This document shows, piece by piece, positions 20,961 through 33,900 of a stretch of 64,000 nucleotides of DNA (its first letter is position 1; the number at the start of each line of letters is the position of its first letter). This stretch comes from Tipula vernalis (taxonomy: Eukaryota; Arthropoda; Insecta; Diptera; Tipulidae), in contig OY282560.1 in assembly GCA_958295665.1 (NCBI GenBank), positions 255,793,368-255,857,367 on the forward strand, read 5' to 3'. The notes beneath the pieces are model-generated. The model was not told the DNA's origin, did no database searches, and saw nothing but the letters and a program-made list of their open reading frames with translations. Made by a program: the position numbers and the translations under genes.

Positions 20961-21863
20961 CGCATTTCCAAACACTAAAGTCAAATAAACAAATAACGGA
21001 TATTACATACTTACATACATATATATAATCCGTTCTCCTCAAGTCGGTAAAAACACATTCATAACAGATAACTGCGAATAATTATTCTCTAACTTTCTTA
21101 ATTCTACAAATAGCAAAGAAACAAAGAATGTTTTGAGGTAAATCCTGAAAAATGATAAAATTTGTATAAAGAAATCAAAAACCACAAATTATAATCAAAT
21201 CTATTATCCGTTTTATTATTGTATTTTTTTCTTGCACATAGCCATAGTACAACACATCAGGATGCATTTAAAAAGTATAATAAATAACATACAAATAGAA
21301 AAGGTGATTGACCTTTTGAAAAAACCAAACACGTGATCGCATGAAATATATTCCAAATTTTTTTAGTTTTACTGATACAGGAGATTTCAAATATAAAATA
21401 TGTATGTGTATGTGTATATGTAGGTGCAATATACAATAGGTATATAGGTTAAAAACTTCTGCATGTACTTTAAAAAAAAGAATTTATAAATTTGAACAAA
21501 AACAATTGAGCGAGAATGAGAGAGCGAGCAAAGTTAAGCTCGTAAACAATTTTTTACAATTTGTCAAAAAATTAGTTTAGCGCCAAAAATGAATATGTAC
21601 ACACACAAACACACACACAATAAATATTTGTTTGGTTTGCCCTAAATAAGTGCATTCACAAATTAATTCAATTTGTTCTTCTCTCTCTCTGTCCTTTTCA
21701 ATTTCTATAGAAAATGAGGGAAAATAGCAATAGCGGCCAAGATAACTACTTAGGCTTAAATTGTAATTTAACATTTTCTGATTTTGTGCATAAATATTAT
21801 TTTTAAGGCATCTACAATACATCTACAATCATGAATTATTTCAAAACCAAGTTTTATAGGTAA
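20961..21863. other. Non-coding DNA left of the satellite
   Basis: AT-rich with short CATACATATA and TATGTGTATGTG runs and an (AC)n-like stretch at 21601-21620. No gene recognised. Confidence 0.4.
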
Positions 21864-21945
21864 TATGTAATGATCAAAATAATGGGATAGGTCATAGTCA
21901 TAAGCGAATCATGCGTCCGAATATTTTGTTTATTTTATTTGTCAA
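21864..21945 (+). repeat. 82-bp direct repeat bordering the satellite, left
   Basis: It begins TATGTAATGATCAAAATAAT and ends TATTTTATTTGTCAA. It matches 43309-43390 in the same orientation with about three mismatches in 82 positions. A 31-bp junction separates it from the first satellite monomer. Confidence 0.85.
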
Positions 21946-21976
21946 CTTTTGAAAACAGTTTTAAAAAACACTTACA

Positions 21977-24900
21977 CGTGTACCGAATTTCAATATTATA
22001 ACGTAACTCGTTCCGATTATACGGCTGTTTATATATTCCCATAGCGCTTGGTATAAGAAAATATACGTTTCTTCTACAACTTGCCGTGTTTCTTAACCGA
22101 TTGTAGTGAAATTTAGTATTCAAGTTTATATTGGCCCACAAATAGCGTGTACCGAATTTCAATATTATAACGTATCTCGTTCCGATTATACGGCTGTTTA
22201 TATATTCCCATAGCGCTTGGTATAAGAAAATATACGTTTCTTCTACAACTTGCCGTGTTTCTTAACCGATTGAAGTGAAATTTAGTATGCAAGTTTATAT
22301 TGGCCCACAAATAGCGTGTACCGAATTTCAATATTATAACGTATCTCGTTCCGATTATACGGCTGTTTATATATTCCCATAGCGCTTGGTATAAGAAAAT
22401 ATACGTTTCTTCTACAACTTGCCGTGTTTTTAAACCGATTGTAGTGAAATTTAGTATGCAAGTTTATATTGGCCCAAAAATAGCGTGTACCGAATTTCAA
22501 TATTATAACGTATCTCGTTCCGATTATACGGCTGTTTATATATTCCCATAGCGCTTGGTATAAGAAAATATACGTTTCTTCTACAACTTGCCGTGTTTCT
22601 TAACCGATTGAAGTGAAATTTAGTATGCAAGTTTATATTGGCCCACAAATAGCGTGTACCGAATTTCAATATTATAACGTATCTCGTTCCGATTATACGG
22701 CTGTTTATATATTCCCATAGCGCTTGGTATAAGAAAATATACGTTTCTTCTACAACTTGCCGTGTTTCTTAACCGATTGAAGTGAAATTTAGTATGCAAG
22801 TTTATATTGGCCCACAAATAGCGTGTACCGAATTTCAATATTATAACGTATCTCGTTCCGATTATACGGCTGTTTATATATTCCCATAGCGCTTGGTATA
22901 AGAAAATATACGTTTCTTCTACAACTTGCCGTGTTTCTTAACCGATTGTAGTGAAATTTAGTATGCAAGTTTATATTGGCCCACAAATAGCGTGTACCGA
23001 ATTTCAATATTATAACGTGTCTCGTTCCGATTATACGGCTGTTTATATATTCCCATAGCGCTTGGTATAAGAAAATATACGTTTCTTCTACAACTTGCCG
23101 TGTTTCTTAACCGATTGAAGTGAAATTTAGTATGCAAGTTTATATTGGCCCACAAATAGCGTGGACCGAATTTCAATATTATAACGTATCTCGTTCCGAT
23201 TATACGGCTGTTTATATATTCCCATAGCGCTTGGTATAAGAAAATATACGTTTCTTCTACAACTTGCCGTGTTTCTTAACCGATTGTAGTGAAATTTAGT
23301 ATGCAAGTTTATATTGGCCCACAAATAGCGTGTACCGAATTTCAATATTATAACGTATCTCGTTCCGATTATACGGCTGTTTATATATTCCCATAGCGCT
23401 TTGTATAAGAAAATATACGTTTCTTCTACAACTTGCCGTGTTTCTTAACCGATTGAAGTGAAATTTAGTATGCAAGTTTATATTGGCCCACAAATAGCGT
23501 GTACCGAATTTCAATATTATAACGTATCTCGTTCCGATTATACGGCTGTTTATATATTCCCATAGCGCTTGGTATAAGAAAATATACGTTTCTTCTACAA
23601 CTTGCCGTGTTTCTTAACCGATTGTAGTGAAATTTAGTATGCAAGTTTATATTGGCCCACAAATAGCGTGTACCGAATTTCAATATTATAACTTATCTCG
23701 TTCCGATTATACGGCTGTTTATATATTCCCATAGCGCTTGGTATAAGAAAATATACGTTTCTTCTACAACTTGCCGTGTTTCTTAACCGATTGTAGTGAA
23801 ATTTAGTATGCAAGTTTATATTGGCCCACAAATAGCGTGTACCGAATTTCAATATTATAACGTATCTCGTTCCGATTATACGGCTGTTTATATATTCCCA
23901 TAGCGCTTGGTATAAGAAAATATACGTTTCTTCTACAACTTGCCGTGTTTCTCAACCGATTGAAGTGAAATTTAGTATGCAAGTTTATATTGGCCCACAA
24001 ATAGCGTGTACTGAATTTCAATATTATAACGTATCTCGTTCCGATTATACGGCTGTTTATATATTCCCATAGCGCTTGGTATAAGAAAATATACGTTTCT
24101 TCTACAACTTGCCGTGTTTCTTAACCGATTGAAGTGAAATTTAGTATGCAAGTTTATATTGGCCCACAAATAGCGTGGACCGAATTTCAATATTATAACG
24201 TATCTCGTTCCGATTATACGGCTGTTTATATATTCCCATAGCGCTTGGTATAAGAAAATATACGTTTCTTCTACAACTTGCCGTGTTTCTTAACCGATTG
24301 TAGTGAAATTTAGTATGCAAGTTTATATTGGCCCACAAATAGCGTGTACCGAATTTCAATATTATAACGTATCTCGTTCCGATTATACGGCTGTTTATAT
24401 ATTCCCATAGCGCTTGGTATAAGAAAATATACGTTTCTTCTACAACTTGCCGTGTTTCTTAACCGATTGAAGTGAAATTTAGTATGCAAGTTTATATTGG
24501 CCCACAAATAGCGTGTACCGAATTTCAATATTATAACGTATCTCGTTCCGATTATACGGCTGTTTATATATTCCCATAGCGCTTGGTATAAGAAAATATA
24601 CGTTTCTTCTACAACTTGCCGTGTTTCTTAACCGATTGAAGTGAAATTTAGTATGCAAGTTTATATTGGCCCACAAATAGCGTGTACCGAATTTCAATAT
24701 TATAACGTATCTCGTTCCGATTATACGGCTGTTTATATATTCCCATAGCGCTTGGTATAAGAAAATATACATTTCTTCTACAACTTGCCGTGTTTCTTAA
24801 CCGATTGAAGTGAAATTTAGTATGCAAGTTTATATTGGCCCACAAATAGCGTGTACCGAATTTCAATATTATAACGTATCTCGTTTCGATTATACGGCTG

Positions 24901-27900
24901 TTTATATATTCCCATAGCGCTTGGTATAAGAAAATATACGTTTCTTCTACAACTTGCCGTGTTTCTTAACCGATTGAAGTGAAATTTAGTATGCAAGTTT
25001 ATATTGGCCCACAAATAGCGTGGACCGAATTTCAATATTATAACGTTTCTCGTTCCGATTATACGGCTGTTTATATATTCCCATAGCGCTTGGTATAAGA
25101 AAATATACGTTTCTTCTACAACTTGCCGTGTTTCTTAACCGATTGTAGTGAAATTTAGTATGCAAGTTTATATTGGCCCACAAATAGCGTGTACCGAATT
25201 TCAATATTATAACGTATCTCGTTCCGATTATACGGCTGTTTATATATTCCCATAGCGCTTGGTATAAGAAAATATACATTTCTTCTACAACTTGCCGTGT
25301 TTCTTAACCGATTGAAGTGAAATTTAGTATGCAAGTTTATATTGGCCCACAAATAGCGTGTACCGAATTTCAATATTATAACGTATCTCGTTCCGATTAT
25401 ACGGCTGTTTATATATTCCCATAGCGCTTGGTATAAGAAAATATACGTTTCTTCTACAACTTGCCGTGTTTCTTAACCGATTGAAGTGAAATTTAGTATG
25501 CAAGTTTATATTGGCCCACAAATAGCGTGGACCGAATTTCAATATTATAACGTATCTCGTTCCGATTATACGGCTGTTTATATATTCCCATAGCGCTTGG
25601 TATAAGAAAATATACGTTTCTTCTACAACTTGCCGTGTTTCTTAACCGATTGTAGTGAAATTTAGTATGCAAGTTTATATTGGCCCACAAATAGCGTGTA
25701 CCGAATTTCAATATTATAACGTATCTCGTTCCGATTATACGGCTGTTTATATATTCCCATAGCGCTTGGTATAAGAAAATATACGTTTCTTCTACAACTT
25801 GCCGTGTTTTTAAACCGATTGTAGTGAAATTTAGTATGCAAGTTTATATTGGCCCACAAATAGCGTGGACCGAATTTCAATATTATAACGTATCTCGTTC
25901 CGATTATACGGCTGTTTATATATTCCCATAGCGCTTGGTATAAGAAAATATACGTTTCTTCTACAACTTGCCGTGTTTCTTAACCGATTGAAGTGAAATT
26001 TAGTATGCAAGTTTATATTGGCCCACAAATAGCGTGTACCGAATTTCAATATTATAACGTATCTCGTTCCGATTATACGGCTGTTTATATATTCCCATAG
26101 CGCTTGGTATAAGAAAATATACGTTTCTTCTACAACTTGCCGTGTTTCTTAACCGATTGAAGTGAAATTTAGTATGCAAGTTTATATTGGCCCACAAATA
26201 GCGTGTACCGAATTTCAATATTATAACGTATCTCGTTCCGATTATACGGCTGTTTATATATTCCCATAGCGCTTGGTATAAGAAAATATACGTTTCTTCT
26301 ACAACTTGCCGTGTTTCTTAACCGATTGTAGTGAAATTTAGTATGCAAGTTTATATTGGCCCACAAATAGCGTGTACCGAATTTCAATATTATAACGTGT
26401 CTCGTTCCGATTATACGGCTGTTTATATATTCCCATAGCGCTTGGTATAAGAAAATATACGTTTCTTCTACAACTTGCCGTGTTTCTTAACCGATTGAAG
26501 TGAAATTTAGTATGCAAGTTTATATTGGCCCACAAATAGCGTGGACCGAATTTCAATATTATAACGTATCTCGTTCCGATTATACGGCTGTTTATATATT
26601 CCCATAGCGCTTGGTATAAGAAAATATACGTTTCTTCTACAACTTGCCGTGTTTCTTAACCGATTGTAGTGAAATTTAGTATGCAAGTTTATATTGGCCC
26701 ACAAATAGCGTGTACCGAATTTCAATATTATAACGTATCTCGTTCCGATTATACGGCTGTTTATATATTCCCATAGCGCTTTGTATAAGAAAATATACGT
26801 TTCTTCTACAACTTGCCGTGTTTCTTAACCGATTGAAGTGAAATTTAGTATGCAAGTTTATATTGGCCCACAAATAGCGTGGACCGAATTTCAATATTAT
26901 AACGTATCTCGTTCCGATTATACGGCTGTTTATATATTCCCATAGCGCTTGGTATAAGAAAATATACGTTTCTTCTACAACTTGCCGTGTTTCTTAACCG
27001 ATTGTAGTGAAATTTAGTATGCAAGTTTATATTGGCCCACAAATAGCGTGTACCGAATTTCAATATTATAACGTATCTCGTTCCGATTATACGGCTGTTT
27101 ATATATTCCCATAGCGCTTGGTATAAGAAAATATACGTTTCTTCTACAACTTGCCGTGTTTCTTAACCGATTGTAGTGAAATTTAGTATGCAAGTTTATA
27201 TTGGCCCACAAATAGCGTGTACCGAATTTCAATATTATAACTTATCTCGTTCCGATTATACGGCTGTTTATATATTCCCATAGCGCTTGGTATAAGAAAA
27301 TATACGTTTCTTCTACAACTTGCCGTGTTTCTTAACCGATTGTAGTGAAATTTAGTATGCAAGTTTATATTGGCCCACAAATAGCGTGTACCGAATTTCA
27401 ATAATATAACGTATCTCGTTCCGATTATACGGCTGTTTATATATTCCCATAGCGCTTGGTATAAGAAAATATACGTTTCTTCTACAACTTGCCGTGTTTC
27501 TCAACCGATTGAAGTGAAATTTAGTATGCAAGTTTATATTGGCCCACAAATAGCGTGTACCGAATTTCAATATTATAACGTATCTCGTTCCGATTATACG
27601 GCTGTTTATATATTCCCATAGCGCTTGGTATAAGAAAATATACGTTTCTTCTACAACTTGCCGTGTTTCTTAACCGATTGAAGTGAAATTTAGTATGCAA
27701 GTTTATATTGGCCCACAAATAGCGTGGACCGAATTTCAATATTATAACGTATCTCGTTCCGATTATACGGCTGTTTATATATTCCCATAGCGCTTGGTAT
27801 AAGAAAATATACGTTTCTTCTACAACTTGCCGTGTTTCTTAACCGATTGTAGTGAAATTTAGTATGCAAGTTTATATTGGCCCACAAATAGCGTGTACCG

Positions 27901-30900
27901 AATTTCAATATTATAACGTATCTCGTTCCGATTATACGGCTGTTTATATATTCCCATAGCGCTTGGTATAAGAAAATATACGTTTCTTCTACAACTTGCC
28001 GTGTTTCTTAACCGATTGAAGTGAAATTTAGTATGCAAGTTTATATTGGCCCACAAATAGCGTGTACCGAATTTCAATATTATAACGTATCTCGTTCCGA
28101 TTATACGGCTGTTTATATATTCCCATAGCGCTTGGTATAAGAAAATATACGTTTCTTCTACAACTTACCGTGTTTCTTAACCGATTGAAGTGAAATTTAG
28201 TATGCAAGTTTATATTGGCCCACAAATAGCGTGTACCGAATTTCAATATTATAACGTATCTCGTTCCGATTATACGGCTGTTTATATATTCCCATAGCGC
28301 TTGGTATAAGAAAATATACATTTCTTCTACAACTTGCCGTGTTTCTTAACCGATTGAAGTGAAATTTAGTATGCAAGTTTATATTGGCCCACAAATAGCG
28401 TGTACCGAATTTCAATATTATAACGTATCTCGTTTCGATTATACGGCTGTTTATATATTCCCATAGCGCTTGATATAAGAAAATATACGTTTCTTCTACA
28501 ACTTGCCGTGTTTCTTAACCGATTGAAGTGAAATTTAGTATGCAAGTTTATATTGGCCCACAAATAGCGTGGACCGAATTTCAATATTATAACGTATCTC
28601 GTTCCGATTATACGGCTGTTTATATATTCCCATAGCGCTTGGTATAAGAAAATATACGTTTCTTCTACAACTTGCCGTGTTTCTTAACCGATTGTAGTGA
28701 AATTTAGTATGCAAGTTTATATTGGCCCACAAATAGCGTGTACCGAATTTCAATATTATAACGTATCTCGTTCCGATTATACGGCTGTTTATATATTCCC
28801 ATAGCGCTTGGTATAAGAAAATATACATTTCTTCTACAACTTGCCGTGTTTCTTAACCGATTGAAGTGAAATTTAGTATGCAAGTTTATATTGGCCCACA
28901 AATAGCGTGTACCGAATTTCAATATTATAACGTATCTCGTTCCGATTATACGGCTGTTTATATATTCCCATAGCGCTTGGTATAAGAAAATATACGTTTC
29001 TTCTACAACTTGCCGTGTTTCTTAACCGATTGAAGTGAAATTTAGTATGCAAGTTTATATTGGCCCACAAATAGCGTGGACCGAATTTCAATATTATAAC
29101 GTATCTCGTTCCGATTATACGGCTGTTTATATATTCCCATAGCGCTTGGTATAAGAAAATATACGTTTCTTCTACAACTTGCCGTGTTTCTTAACCGATT
29201 GTAGTGAAATTTAGTATGCAAGTTTATATTGGCCCACAAATAGCGTGTACCGAATTTCAATATTATAACGTATCTCGTTCCGATTATACGGCTGTTTATA
29301 TATTCCCATAGCGCTTGGTATAAGAAAATATACGTTTCTTCTACAACTTGCCGTGTTTTTAAACCGATTGTAGTGAAATTTAGTATGCAAGTTTATATTG
29401 GCCCACAAATAGCGTGGACCGAATTTCAATATTATAACGTATCTCGTTCCGATTATACGGCTGTTTATATATTCCCATAGCGCTTGGTATAAGAAAATAT
29501 ACGTTTCTTCTACAACTTGCCGTGTTTTTAAACCGATTGAAGTGAAATTTAGTATGCAAGTTTATATTGGCCCACAAATAGCGTGTACCGAATTTCAATA
29601 TTATAACGTATCTCGTTCCGATTATACGGCTGTTTATATATTCCCATAGCGCTTGGTATAAGAAAATATACGTTTCTTCTACAACTTGCCGTGTTTCTTA
29701 ACCGATTGTAGTGAAATTTAGTATGCAAGTTTATATTGGCCCACAAATAGCGTGTACCGAATTTCAATATTATAACTTATCTCGTTCCGATTATACGGCT
29801 GTTTATATATTCCCATAGCGCTTTGTATAAGAAAATATACGTTTCTTCTACAACTTGCCGTGTTTCTTAACCGATTGAAGTGAAATTTAGTATGCAAGTT
29901 TATATTGGCCCACAAATAGCGTGTACCGAATTTCAATATTATAACGTATCTCGTTCCGATTATACGGCTGTTTATATATTCCCATAGCGCTTGGTATAAG
30001 AAAATATACGTTTCTTCTACAACTTGCCGTGTTTCTTAACCGATTGAAGTGAAATTTAGTATGCAAGTTTATATTGGCCCACAAATAGCGTGTACCGAAT
30101 TTCAATATTATAACGTATCTCGTTCCGATTATACGGCTGTTTATATATTCCCATAGCGCTTGGTATAAGAAAATATACGTTTCTTCTACAACTTGCCGTG
30201 TTTCTTAACCGATTGTAGTGAAATTTAGTATGCAAGTTTATATTGGCCCACAAATAGCGTGTACCGAATTTCAATATTATAACATATCTCGTTCCGATTA
30301 TACAGCTGTTTATATATTCCCATAGCGCTTGGTATAAGAAAATATACGTTTCTTCTACAACTTGCCGTGTTTTTAAACCGATTGAAGTGAAATTTAGTAT
30401 GCAAGTTTATATTGGCCCACAAATAGCGTGTACCGAATTTCAATATTATAACGTATCTCGTTCCGATTATACGGCTGTTTATATATTCCCATAGCGCTTG
30501 GTATAAGAAAATATACGTTTCTTCTACAACTTGCCGTGTTTCTTAACCGATTGTAGTGAAATTTAGTATGCAAGTTTATATTGGCCCACAAATAGCGTGT
30601 ACCGAATTTCAATATTATAACTTATCTCGTTCCGATTATACGGCTGTTTATATATTCCCATAGCGCTTGGTATAAGAAAATATACGTTTCTTCTACAACT
30701 TGCCGTGTTTCTTAACCGATTGTAGTGAAATTTAGTATGCAAGTTTATATTGGCCCACAAATAGCGTGTACCGAATTTCAATATTATAACGTATCTCGTT
30801 CCGATTATACGGCTGTTTATATATTCCCATAGCGCTTGGTATAAGAAAATATACGTTTCTTCTACAACTTGCCGTGTTTCTTAACCGATTGTAGTGAAAT

Positions 30901-33900
30901 TTAGTATGCAAGTTTATATTGGCCCACAAATAGCGTGTACCGAATTTCAATATTATAACATATCTCGTTCCGATTATACAGCTGTTTATATATTCCCATA
31001 GCGCTTGGTATAAGAAAATATACGTTTCTTCTACAACTTGCCGTGTTTCTTAACCGATTGAAGTGAAATTTAGTATGCAAGTTTATATTGGCCCACAAAT
31101 AGCGTGTACCGAATTTCAATATTATAACGTATCTCGTTCCGATTATACGGCTGTTTATATATTCCCATAGCGCTTGGTATAAGAAAATATACGTTTCTTC
31201 TACAACTTGCCGTGTTTCTTAACCGATTGTAGTGAAATTTAGTATGCAAGTTTATATTGGCCCACAAATAGCGTGTACCGAATTTCAATATTATAACTTA
31301 TCTCGTTCCGATTATACGGCTGTTTATATATTCCCATAGCGCTTGGTATAAGAAAATATACGTTTCTTCTACAACTTGCCGTGTTTCTTAACCGATTGAA
31401 GTGAAATTTAGTATGCAAGTTTATATTGGCCCACAAATAGCGTGTACCGAATTTCAATATTATAACGTATCTCGTTCCGATTATACGGCTGTTTTTATAT
31501 TCCCATAGCGCTTGGTATAAGAAAATATACGTTTCTTCTACAACTTGCCGTGTTTCTTAACCGATTGAAGTGAAATTTAGTATGCAAGTTTATATTGGCC
31601 CACAAATAGCGTGGACCGAATTTCAATATTATAACGTATCTCGTTCCGATTATACGGCTGTTTATATATTCCCATAGCGCTTGGTATAAGAAAATATACG
31701 TTTCTTCTACAACTTGCCGTGTTTCTTAACCGATTGTAGTGAAATTTAGTATGCAAGTTTATATTGGCCCACAAATAGCGTGTACCGAATTTCAATATTA
31801 TAACGTATCTCGTTCCGATTATACGGCTGTTTATATATTCCCATAGCGCTTGGTATAAGAAAATATACGTTTCTTCTACAACTTGCTGTGTTTCTTAACG
31901 GATTGTAGTGAAATTTAGTATGCAAGTTTATATTGGCCCAAAAATAGCGTGTACCGAATTTCAATATTATAACGTATCTCGTTCCGATTATACGGCTGTT
32001 TATATATTCCCATAGCGCTTGGTATAAGAAAATATACGTTTCTTCTACAACTTGCCGTGTTTTTAAACCGATTGTAGTGAAATTTAGTATGCAAGTTTAT
32101 ATTGGCCCACAAATAGCGTGTACCGAATTTCAATATTATAACTTATCTCGTTCCGATTATACGGCTATTTATATATTCCCATAGCGCTTGGTATAAGAAA
32201 ATATACGTTTCTTCTACAACTTGCCGTGTTTTTAAACCGATTGTAGTGAAATTTAGTATGTAAGTTTATATTGGCCCAAAAATAGCGTGTACCGAATTTC
32301 AATATTATAACGTATCTCGTTCCGATTATACGGCTGTTTATATATTCCCATAGCGCTTGGTATAAGAAAATATACGTTTCTTCTACAACTTGCCGTGTTT
32401 CTTAACCGATTGTAGTGAAATTTAGTATGCAAGTTTATATTTGCCCACAAATAGCGTGTACCGAATTTCAATATTATAACGTATCTCGTTCCGATTATAC
32501 GGCTGTTTATATATTCCCATAGCGCTTGGTATAAGAAAATATACGTTTCTTCTACAACTTGCCGTGTTTCTTAACCGATTGTAGTGAAATTTAGTATGCA
32601 AGTTTATATTGGCCCACAAATAGCGTGTACCGAATTTCAATATTATAACGTATCTCGTTCCGATTATACGGCTGTTTATATATTCCCATAGCGCTTGGTA
32701 TAAGAAAATATACGTTTCTTCTACAACTTGCCGTGTTTCTTAACCGATTGTAGTGAAATTTAGTATGCAAGTTTATATTGGGCTAAAAATAGCGTGTACC
32801 GAATTTCAATATTATAACGTATCTCGTTCCGATTATACGGCTGTTTATATATTCCCATAGCGCTTGGTATAAGAAAATATACGTTTCTTCTACAACTTGC
32901 CGTGTTTCTTAACCGATTGTAGTGAAATTTAGTATGCAAGTTTATATTGGCCCACAAATAGCGTGTACCGAATTTCAATATTATAACTTATCTCGTTCCG
33001 ATTATACGGCTGTTTATATATTCCCATAGCGCTTGGTATAAGAAAATATACGTTTCTTCTACAACTTGCCGTGTTTTTAAACCGATTGTAGTGAAATTTA
33101 GTATGCAAGTTTATATTGGCCCAAAAATAGCGTGTACCGAATTTCAATATTATAACGTATCTCGTTCCGATTATACGGCTGTTTATATATTCCCATAGCG
33201 CTTGGTATAAGAAAATATACGTTTCTTCTACAACTTGCCGTGTTTCTTAACCGATTGAAGTGAAATTTAGTATGCAAGTTTATATTGGCCCACAAATAGC
33301 GTGTACCGAATTTCAATATTATAACGTATCTCGTTCCGATTATACGGCTGTTTATATATTCCCATAGCGCTTGGTATAAGAAAATATATGTTTCTTCTAC
33401 AACTTGCCGTGTTTCTTAACGGATTGTAGTGAAATTTAGTATGCAAGTTTATATTGGCCCAAAAATAGCGTGTACCGAATTTCAATATTATAACGTATCT
33501 CGTTCCGATTATACGGCTGTTTATATATTCCCATAGCGCTTGGTATAAGAAAATATACGTTTCTTCTACAACTTGCCGTGTTTCTTAACCGATTGAAGTG
33601 AAATTTAGTATGCAAGTTTATATTGGCCCACAAATAGCGTGTACCGAATTTCAATATTATAACGTATCTCGTTCCGATTATACGGCTGTTTATATATTCC
33701 CATAGCGCTTGGTATAAGAAAATATACGTTTCTTCTACAACTTGCCGTGTTTCTTAACCGATTGTAGTGAAATTTAGTATGCAAGTTTATATTGGCCCAC
33801 AAATAGCGTGTACCGAATTTCAATATTATAACTTATCTCGTTCCGATTATACGGCTGTTTATATATTCCCATAGCGCTTGGTATAAGAAAATATACGTTT

